Of a DNA stretch of 5,621 nucleotides, positions 1 to 5,572 are shown piece by piece. Within the stretch, counting starts at the first letter, position 1. Each line of letters begins with the position of its first letter. The translations under genes were made by a program, and so were the position numbers. Source of the stretch: an uncultured bacterium (GTDB lineage Bacteria > Planctomycetota > UBA1135 > GCA-002686595); contig CAJXRJ010000509.1 of NCBI GenBank assembly GCA_913058555.1, positions 1 to 5,621 of the forward strand, read 5' to 3'. A model generated the notes under the pieces. It was not told the origin of the DNA. It was given only the letters and a program-made list of their open reading frames with translations, and made no database searches.

Positions 1-361
1 CCCCCACGCCATCCAGACGTTCGAGCGTGGCTGCGCCCGCCAAGCCGAGAGTCGCCTCCGCATCGGGGTGATCTACCACGCGAATCCGCAAGGCGTCGCT
101 GCCCTCGACCAGGCGCGCAAAGGCACGCCCAAGGCGCTCTGGATCCAGCGCTCCCTCAATGCGATGCACAAGCACCATGTTGTAGAGCGGCGCGTTCGGA
201 ACGAGACGCTGGCCGGTCCAGAGCAACTTCTGGCTCGCAGTCATCGCGATGGACTGCGGACGGGAATCGTTCGACGCTTCGCGGGCGTCTTGGTCGGGCT
301 GCGGCAAGGTGGGGAACGTGCGATGTCGCCAGGCTGGGAGAGTCGGGGGAGCCACGCTCAT
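1..361 (-). CDS. NRPS-type condensation-domain protein, N-terminal part only (runs off left edge)
   Basis: The reverse strand is open from an ATG at 361 to the window edge, giving about 120 residues. From residue 41 it reads like the start of an NRPS condensation domain: TASQKLLWTGQRL corresponds to core motif C1, followed by P-LYNM, an I-x-G-x-LD element, and an AF-x-x-LV-x-x-SDALR segment matching the C2 region (normally RHxxLRT). By family knowledge such domains form amide or ester bonds between carrier-bound substrates in the cytoplasm. The catalytic HHxxxDG motif and any adenylation or carrier domains would lie beyond the edge. The start is uncertain. ATG 361 gives a 39-residue Pro/Ser-rich leader with mostly G/C third positions; ATG 244 lies directly at the homology but would trim the residues before the TxSQ motif; ATG 466 is also open. 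No strong Shine-Dalgarno sequence is visible. The gene is divergent from the C-PCP-TE gene, so it probably belongs to the same cluster. Confidence 0.72.
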   Translation of the reverse strand, partial: MSVAPPTLPAWRHRTFPTLPQPDQDAREASNDSRPQSIAMTASQKLLWTGQRLVPNAPLYNMVLVHRIEGALDPERLGRAFARLVEGSDALRIRVVDHPDAEATLGLAGAATLERLDGVG

Positions 362-469
362 GGGCGACTCTTTGCGTGGGAAACATGGACGAATCGAGCG
401 CCCCGTGGGATCCAGAAAAGTCAACCTACTACGCGGCAGTGCATCGTAGCCGGACGCATTGGCCATCGA

Positions 470-484
470 GGGACGTCACGTCCC
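470..484. promoter_or_regulatory. Perfect inverted repeat, candidate operator 1
   Basis: GGGACGTCACGTCCC is a perfect 7-bp dyad around one central base at 477. It lies about 110 bp upstream of the leftward ATG (361) and 270 bp upstream of the rightward ATG (754), where a regulator of both genes could bind. The arms could also form a six-pair RNA hairpin with a three-base loop, but no U-tract follows, so a terminator is unlikely. The role as a protein-binding site is inference. Confidence 0.35.
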
Positions 485-487
485 GAA

Positions 488-501
488 GTCGCACATGCGA
501 C
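488..501. promoter_or_regulatory. Perfect inverted repeat, candidate operator 2
   Basis: GTCGCA-CA-TGCGAC is a perfect 6-bp dyad with a two-base spacer, starting three bases after the first palindrome and centred about 17.5 bp from it. The two dyads differ in sequence, so they would be sites for different proteins or degenerate sites for one. Short dyads arise by chance in GC-rich DNA; the side-by-side placement in a divergent promoter region is what makes this worth listing. Confidence 0.28.
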
Positions 502-753
502 AGCCTGTACTCCTGTTAGGCTGAGGCGGTCCCGAAGACTCCCAGACCGGAAGACTTGTCGCAGCCTCGACTGTTACAGAGCAGGACAGGGCCGAAGTCC
601 CGGTCTTGGTATCGGCCCGTTTTCCCACTCAATCAGGCAGCAACGGGAACCTCCATCGACGGGATGGCGTCGAATGGCCTGACCACCCGGCCGTGCCAAA
701 GCACGTGGCTCCCCCTGCAATCTTCCGCTGCCCTCTCCGAAGAGCCTGTCCCC

Positions 754-3483
754 ATGAAGAACGTCGAGGATCTCTATCCTCTCACTCCCATGCAGCAAGC
801 GATGCTGCTCCGTGCGCGAGGCGCGGGTTCTTCGGATGCTCTGTTTCAACAGTTCGATTACGAATGGCATGGTCCGCTCGATGAGGAACTCTTCGAAGCG
901 AGCTGGCGCGGGGTCATCGCCCGTCATCCGGGGCTGCGCACCGCGTTCCATTTTGAGGGAGTCAATGAGCCCCTCCAAATCGTCCGGGAACAGGTGCCCT
1001 TCGCCGTCCATTTTCTCGACTGGCGATCCGCCCCCGCAAGGACGCAGGAGCATGACCTGGGGATTCTCCGCCGCGACGATCGGGCGCGCCCACTCTCGCT
1101 CACCAAGGCTCCGCTCATGCGGGTCACGGCGGTTCGAGTTGCCGACGCGACTTGGCGCATTCTCTGGTCGAGCCACCACTTGATCATGGACCGCTGGTGC
1201 ATCGGCGTGATCCTGACCGACTTCACCGCGAGCTACGCTGAAGGGGCCGGAGGGAGCCCGGCGGCATCCGTCGCAGCGCCGGGCCGGTTCCGCGACTACG
1301 TCGCGTGGATCGCCGCCAAGGACAAGGACGTGGCGACTCGATTCTGGAGGCATTCGCTCGCGGGAATCCAGGCGGCCAAGCGCCAGGTGACCCGGCCTGC
1401 CCGCGGGAGCAGCACGGTGATCGAACCAGCAGATGGTGTAGCCAACGGCCCAACCACGGGCCCGACCATCGGCCCGACCATCGGCACTGACGCGCAGGTC
1501 CTACGCGCGGTCGTGCGCTGGGATGCAGCCGCCACCACGCAGCTACGGGAAATGGCCAGGGACCTCGGGGCAACGCCAAGCGCCGTCATTCAAGTGGCCT
1601 GGGCGGCGACCATCGCGGCGAGTGCCGGGAGTCACCGCGTGGCCTTTGGCGTCACGGTCGCGGGACGGCCCCATGACGTACCGGGCGTCGAGAACGCGGT
1701 GGGCAGTTTCATCGGCAACGTCCCCGTGATCGTGGAAATGGGGCCTTCCACGTCCGCCGCAGACGCGATCAAGGCACTCATGGGCGCCCAGCGTGACCGC
1801 GCGGGCCACGAGTACCTGTCCCCCACGGACCTGCACCAGGCAAGCGGACTTGGTGCCGAGGAGCCGCTCTTCGACTCGCTTTTTGTGTGGCTGAGCAACG
1901 CCACCTGGGAAGGACCCGAGGGCGTCTCGATCACACAGGGTCCTGGGGAATTGGAGACGGGCTGGCCACTCACGGTCGGAGCCAAGGAACTGGAGGACGG
2001 TCTCGAGCTATCCCTGGCGCTCCGGCCCGGCTTTGAGCTCGCCCTGGACCTTGGGGCCACGTCGCGGGGCGCTTCCCTCGACCGATGGCTGGACCGCTTC
2101 CACACGCTCTGCCTCCAGCTCGTGGCGGGGGACCCCCTCGAAGGCACTAACGACACCGCGCCCGTTCCTGCGGCAGGAAGTCCCGCGGCGATCTGGTCCA
2201 TGGACCTCTCAGCGGAGGAAGACCTGCCCGCCGCTTCGTCCGGACGGGAGAAGGACAGCCTTGAGATGGTTCAGAACATGCTGGACGACGAATGCCGAAG
2301 GCTCCTCGGGCACGAGCGGATCCACCGCGAACTCGGCTTCTTTGAGCAAGGCGGCAACTCGCTCCTCGCGGCGGCCCTGCACGGCCGCCTTGAGGCCGCC
2401 ACGGGCCGGTCGATCCCGATCCTCGACCTATTTGGAACGGGGAACCTCGACGCCATGGCACGACGCCTGCACTCCGGCTCTTGGCCGGTGAGCTCGAAGA
2501 TCCTGCGACCTGTCCGCCCACGTGGCACGAAACCGCCGCTGATCTGCGTCTCCTCGCCGGAAGTGAACTCCGTCGGCTACGTCAACCTCGCCCGTCACCT
2601 CCCGAACGATCAGCCAGTCCTTCTCGCCCAGGGGCCCCCCGACACCGACGTGGTCTTCCGGATGGCGGTCTCCGATATCCCCAAGCTGGCGGAGAGGTAC
2701 GTCGACGCGATCCTCAAGTCGATCCCCGACGTTTCAGAGGCCCGCCCGGTGCGGCTGCTTGGAATGTGCGATGGAGCGCTGCTCAGTATCCAGATGGCCC
2801 GCATCTTCAAACGGCGTGGGATCCCCATCGACTTCGTGGGCAGCCTCAACAGCTTTGCCCTTGGGACCTTGACCTGGCGGTTCAAGCTGCGGCGCGTCGG
2901 CAGCCGCATGCGTTATTACCGCGCCCGCCTCGGTCAGGTACTCGCGAGGCCGAGACCTTCGGACGAACCGGCCCCGGCACCAGTGCCTGCATTGGCCGTC
3001 CCCGCGCCGACTCCTCAACCCGCAGCGAAGGAGCGCAAGCAACATACCCAGGAGCACCTGGCCACCATCAACCACGAGTGGTTCACCATGGACACTCCGG
3101 CGGGCATCGGCTCGCCTGAGCGGTTCGACGGGACGGTCACGCTGTTTCGCATTCGACAGCAGCCGTACTGGCGCGTGCGCACCAGGACCCTCGGTTGGGA
3201 GCGGCACGCAGCATCGGTCCAGGTCATCGACCTCGAGGACTTCCAGGGCGATCAAGCGCCGAAACCGGGCCGTGGGCGCCATGAGATTCACCTGGACATG
3301 CTGCGCGAACCTGACGTGCAGCGGACGGCACGGGCCATCGTGAGCGCCCTCGCCAGGTTGGACGCAGCGCGCCCAGCCCCTGCGAAGAGCCGTTCGGAAA
3401 CGCGGACAGAGGCACCACCCTCCGAGCCCAATGACGGGCCCCACGCCCTTGCGGGCTCCAGCGACGGGCAGGGGCATCCTTGA
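754..3483 (+). CDS. NRPS terminal protein: condensation - carrier - thioesterase, no adenylation domain
   Basis: This 909-residue protein starts at ATG 754, giving MKNVEDLYPLTPMQQ, a normal beginning for a condensation domain at a protein N terminus. The condensation domain spans about 6-455: C1 LTPMQQAML, C2 RHPGLRT (58-64), C3 HHLIMDR (141-147, catalytic His142 and Asp146 kept, final Gly replaced by Arg), C4 RDYVAW (180-185) and C5 GSFIGN (317-322). A peptidyl carrier domain follows at about 503-572, with phosphopantetheine site Ser536 in GGNSLL. The thioesterase covers about 594-870. Its nucleophile elbow is GMCDG (670-674), so Cys672 replaces Ser. Asn699 sits where the triad Asp is expected, and His846 in HLDML matches the catalytic His. 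An LGW motif (813-815) also fits the family. No adenylation core is present between C and carrier, so amino-acid loading must occur in trans. A Pro/Ala-rich insert (735-757) lies in the lid region and the last ~35 residues look disordered. The stop overlaps the permease start by 4 nt. Confidence 0.93.
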   Translation: MKNVEDLYPLTPMQQAMLLRARGAGSSDALFQQFDYEWHGPLDEELFEASWRGVIARHPGLRTAFHFEGVNEPLQIVREQVPFAVHFLDWRSAPARTQEHDLGILRRDDRARPLSLTKAPLMRVTAVRVADATWRILWSSHHLIMDRWCIGVILTDFTASYAEGAGGSPAASVAAPGRFRDYVAWIAAKDKDVATRFWRHSLAGIQAAKRQVTRPARGSSTVIEPADGVANGPTTGPTIGPTIGTDAQVLRAVVRWDAAATTQLREMARDLGATPSAVIQVAWAATIAASAGSHRVAFGVTVAGRPHDVPGVENAVGSFIGNVPVIVEMGPSTSAADAIKALMGAQRDRAGHEYLSPTDLHQASGLGAEEPLFDSLFVWLSNATWEGPEGVSITQGPGELETGWPLTVGAKELEDGLELSLALRPGFELALDLGATSRGASLDRWLDRFHTLCLQLVAGDPLEGTNDTAPVPAAGSPAAIWSMDLSAEEDLPAASSGREKDSLEMVQNMLDDECRRLLGHERIHRELGFFEQGGNSLLAAALHGRLEAATGRSIPILDLFGTGNLDAMARRLHSGSWPVSSKILRPVRPRGTKPPLICVSSPEVNSVGYVNLARHLPNDQPVLLAQGPPDTDVVFRMAVSDIPKLAERYVDAILKSIPDVSEARPVRLLGMCDGALLSIQMARIFKRRGIPIDFVGSLNSFALGTLTWRFKLRRVGSRMRYYRARLGQVLARPRPSDEPAPAPVPALAVPAPTPQPAAKERKQHTQEHLATINHEWFTMDTPAGIGSPERFDGTVTLFRIRQQPYWRVRTRTLGWERHAASVQVIDLEDFQGDQAPKPGRGRHEIHLDMLREPDVQRTARAIVSALARLDAARPAPAKSRSETRTEAPPSEPNDGPHALAGSSDGQGHP
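1447..1482 (+). repeat. 12-bp tandem repeat, three in-frame copies in the condensation domain
   Basis: Three head-to-tail units follow the pattern GGCCCRACCAYS. The last two (1459-1470, 1471-1482) are identical GGCCCGACCATC; the first (1447-1458) differs at three positions. They encode GPTT-GPTI-GPTI (residues 232-243) in the loop joining the two halves of the condensation domain, just after motif C4. The 12-bp period keeps the frame, so copy-number change would only alter linker length. The preceding stretch from about residue 212 is also low in family resemblance. Confidence 0.8.
3470..3474 (+). promoter_or_regulatory. Ribosome binding site supporting a TTG start
   Basis: AGGGG lies five bases before the TTG at 3480. 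In that frame the nearest upstream stop is at 3432-3434 and there is no ATG, GTG or other TTG between it and 3480. The site therefore decides the start of the permease gene. Confidence 0.55.
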
Positions 3484-4247
3484 TCTCCGAGATCCTCAGG
3501 TCCAGGGAGCTGCTTTATTTCCTCTCCTGGCGCGACGTGAAGATCCGCTACAAGCAAACCCTCCTCGGGGCAGCTTGGGCCGTGCTTCAGCCGCTCGTCA
3601 CGATGCTGATCTTCACGCTCGTGCTCGCGGGTAAGTTCCCCACCGCCGGGCTGCCTGGCCCGGTCTTTTACTACACCGCCCTCGTGCCGTGGATCTTCTT
3701 CGCAGGCTCGATCACGAACGCGGGCAACAGCCTCATCGCCAACACCGACCTGATCACGAAGGTGTATTTCCCGAGGGCCCTGCTCCCCGCGTCGACGGTG
3801 CTCGCGGGCCTTGTGGATCTCCTGATCGCGGCGAGCCTGATGCTCGTGCTGCTCGCCATCTACGGCATCGTTCCCGACGCGGAGATCCTCGTCTGGCCCC
3901 TGGCCGTGGCCGCCCTCGTCCTCTTGGCCCTCGGAGGCGGCATGGCCGTGGCGGCCATCAACGTGGTCTACCGAGACGTCAAGTACGCCCTCCCGTTCGC
4001 GGTCCAGTCCATGCTCTTCTTGAGCTCCGTCTTTTACCCCATGAGCAGTCTTACGGGGACGCTCCGCACCCTCAACTACCTCAATCCCCTGAGCGGGATC
4101 ATCGAGACCTGCCGCGCGTCGGTGGTACCGAGCGTCCCCATCGACTGGACCCACTTCGGGATCAGCGTCTTTCTCTCCGCCTGCGTGTTCGTCGCGGGCG
4201 CGGCCTATTTCCGAAGCGTGGAGCGACGCTTCGCGGACCTCGTATGA
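3480..4247 (+). CDS. wzm: ABC-2 type exporter permease, Wzm/TagG class
   Basis: The 255-residue product begins at TTG 3480 with ISEILRSRELLYFLSWRDVK, followed by RYKQTLLGAAWAVLQPL, the amphipathic N-terminal helix and first membrane entry typical of Wzm/RfbA/TagG permeases. Hydrophobic segments at about 31-50, 62-80, 103-130, 137-162, 170-187 and 224-243 give the six spans expected of this family. The YRDVKYALPF stretch (164-173) and NPL (202-204) are also family features. It should dimerise in the cytoplasmic membrane with the downstream ATPase and export a lipid-linked glycan or related amphiphile; the substrate cannot be read from the sequence. It overlaps the NRPS stop by 4 nt (TTGA) and the ATPase start by 4 nt (ATGA), indicating translational coupling. 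The symbol is given at family level only. The length is normal and the gene intact. Confidence 0.92.
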   Translation: MISEILRSRELLYFLSWRDVKIRYKQTLLGAAWAVLQPLVTMLIFTLVLAGKFPTAGLPGPVFYYTALVPWIFFAGSITNAGNSLIANTDLITKVYFPRALLPASTVLAGLVDLLIAASLMLVLLAIYGIVPDAEILVWPLAVAALVLLALGGGMAVAAINVVYRDVKYALPFAVQSMLFLSSVFYPMSSLTGTLRTLNYLNPLSGIIETCRASVVPSVPIDWTHFGISVFLSACVFVAGAAYFRSVERRFADLV

Positions 4248-5509
4248 GGCAAGATTCGAAATACGCCGTCCGCGTCCAGGGCGTGAGCAAGCAGTACCGC
4301 ATCGGCGCGTCCGCAGCCGAAGGGATGCTGCGCGACTCCATCACCCGCGGGCTCAAACGGCTCATGGGCCGGGACGCGAAGAAAGACGACGCGCCCACGA
4401 TCTGGGCGGTCAAAGACCTATCCCTCGACATAGGCAAGGAAGAGGTCGTGGGCGTCATCGGGCGCAACGGCTCCGGAAAGACCACGCTCTTGAAGCTCCT
4501 TTCCAAGATCACCTACCCCACCGAAGGGCGCATCGACGTCGCCGGCCGCGTGGCGTCCCTCGTGGAGGTGGGCACGGGCTTCCACCCTGAGCTCTCCGGC
4601 CGGGAGAACGTCTACCTGAACGGCTCTATCCTCGGGCTCAAGCGCAAGGAGATCGACGCCCGGTTCGACCAGATCGTGGAGTACTCCGGCGTGGAGGCAT
4701 TCCTCGACACGCCGGTCAAGCGCTTCTCCACCGGCATGCGCCTGCGCCTTGGCTTCGCCGTCGCGGCGCACCTCTTCCCAGACGTGCTCCTCGTGGATGA
4801 GGTGCTGGCGGTCGGCGACGCCGAGTTCCAGGCGAAGTGCCTCCAGACCATGGGCGAAGTCGGTCGGCGCGGACACGCGGTCGTGTTTGTGTCCCACAAC
4901 CTCGAGGCGGTTGAGAACCTCTGCCCCAGGACGATCTGGCTTGACCGCGGCGTCCTGCGTGCCGACGGCCCCTCCAAGGATGTCATCGCCGAGTACCTGC
5001 GCGAGACTTCCGTCGCGCCCAAGGGGACGATCGACCTCACCGAGGTCGATGGCCGAGAAGGCACCGGCGAGGCGCGGTTCCTCGGGCTCGAGTTCCTGGA
5101 TGCGAGCGGCACACCTCCCGTGGCGACGCGATCCGGCGATCCCCTGACCATCCGTCTGCGCTACGAGATCCTGGAGACGGTCAGGGGGCCCTACTTTGGC
5201 GTGACGTTCAACAGCGAGTTCGGCTCCATTGTTGCCAATCCCAACACCTGGAGCTCCGGCGTGGACCTCGGCGTGGTCGAGCCCGGTGTGTACACACTGG
5301 ACCTTGTCATCGACCGCTTGCACCTGATGCCCGGTACGTATCCCATCACGCTGTGGCTCAATCGCCATGGGGACGACATCTCCATGGACTGGCTCGAAAG
5401 CTGCACCGTACTGCAGGTGGCCGCGCCTACCGCCGCCGTGCTCCCGCGCCCGCTCAAGCGCCGCGCCGGCACCGTGTTCTTGGACGCCAAGTGGCGCCCC
5501 ATGGGGTGA
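4244..5509 (+). CDS. wzt: ABC exporter ATPase with C-terminal Wzt-C-type glycan-binding domain
   Basis: The 421-residue product starts at ATG 4244. The nucleotide-binding domain covers about 5-255: Walker A GRNGSGKTT (73-81), the Wzt-type GTGFHPELSGRENVYLNG segment (110-127), a degenerate ABC signature FSTGM (161-165) as usual in this family, Walker B VLLVDE (181-186) with catalytic Glu186, the VGD D-loop (190-192) and switch His218 in VSHN. After a linker, residues about 272-415 form a beta-rich domain with the LMPGTYPITLWL pattern and a terminal GTVFLDAKW, matching the Wzt C-terminal immunoglobulin-like domain. In characterised O-antigen exporters that domain recognises the modified end of the glycan before transport. 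Here it suggests the exporter selects a sugar-containing or otherwise capped substrate, which is inference. The protein acts at the inner face of the cytoplasmic membrane with the upstream permease, with which it is translationally coupled. No defect is visible. Confidence 0.94.
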   Translation: MRQDSKYAVRVQGVSKQYRIGASAAEGMLRDSITRGLKRLMGRDAKKDDAPTIWAVKDLSLDIGKEEVVGVIGRNGSGKTTLLKLLSKITYPTEGRIDVAGRVASLVEVGTGFHPELSGRENVYLNGSILGLKRKEIDARFDQIVEYSGVEAFLDTPVKRFSTGMRLRLGFAVAAHLFPDVLLVDEVLAVGDAEFQAKCLQTMGEVGRRGHAVVFVSHNLEAVENLCPRTIWLDRGVLRADGPSKDVIAEYLRETSVAPKGTIDLTEVDGREGTGEARFLGLEFLDASGTPPVATRSGDPLTIRLRYEILETVRGPYFGVTFNSEFGSIVANPNTWSSGVDLGVVEPGVYTLDLVIDRLHLMPGTYPITLWLNRHGDDISMDWLESCTVLQVAAPTAAVLPRPLKRRAGTVFLDAKWRPMG

Positions 5510-5572
5510 GCGCCCCCGCGCCCCACTCCGATCTATAGGTCTCCCTTTCAGCTCTCCCCTTTCCAGCCCCCC
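5510..5572 (+). other. Short non-coding tail after the ATPase gene
   Basis: Sixty-three bases, rich in C and T on the plus strand, follow the stop codon. I see no hairpin terminator, ribosome binding site or gene start. It is probably genomic, as it precedes the exact adapter boundary, but assembly quality this close to the adapter may be low. Confidence 0.5.

Larger units (their letters stand above)
362..753. other. Divergent intergenic region between two NRPS-type genes
   Basis: About 390 bases separate the divergent starts. The plus-strand frame stays open upstream of 754 (to a TTG at 556, with an ATG at 664). However, third-position G/C use there is lower than in the gene body and nothing in it resembles a protein family, so I treat it as untranslated. 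It holds two adjacent perfect inverted repeats (470-484, 488-501) and several short repeats around CCGAAG (near 483, 532, 592, with a GGAAGAC variant near 549). No convincing sigma-70 promoter was found in either direction. TTGACT on the minus strand (complement of 419-424) resembles a -35 element but lacks a -10 box at proper spacing. Confidence 0.6.

Noticed and set aside
470..484. Rho-independent terminator at the first palindrome
   Set aside because: The stem is only six pairs with no T-tract on either strand, and it lies between divergent starts where no terminator is expected.
606..634. TTGGTA with TCAATC 17 bases downstream as a sigma-70 promoter
   Set aside because: The -10 match is poor and there is no supporting feature, so I could not separate it from chance.
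68..682. Plus-strand open frame of 204 codons across the left end and intergenic region
   Set aside because: It is antisense to the condensation-like coding sequence in its first third, has a low-complexity basic composition, and crosses the palindrome region.
556..753. N-terminal extension of the NRPS protein from TTG 556 or ATG 664
   Set aside because: The frame is open, but the extra 30-66 residues resemble no domain and have weaker G/C third-position bias. ATG 754 gives a standard start just before the condensation domain.
3288..4154. Long minus-strand open frame of 288 codons opposite the NRPS tail and permease
   Set aside because: The peptide is very rich in Arg, Glu, Asp, His and Gly with no family resemblance, as expected for the antisense of high-GC codons. 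The plus strand carries a clear membrane permease.
3689..4243. Upstream extension of the ATPase frame from 3689
   Set aside because: This would overlap the permease gene almost fully with an Arg-rich shadow peptide. ATG 4244 starts right before the conserved ABC domain and forms the usual ATGA overlap.
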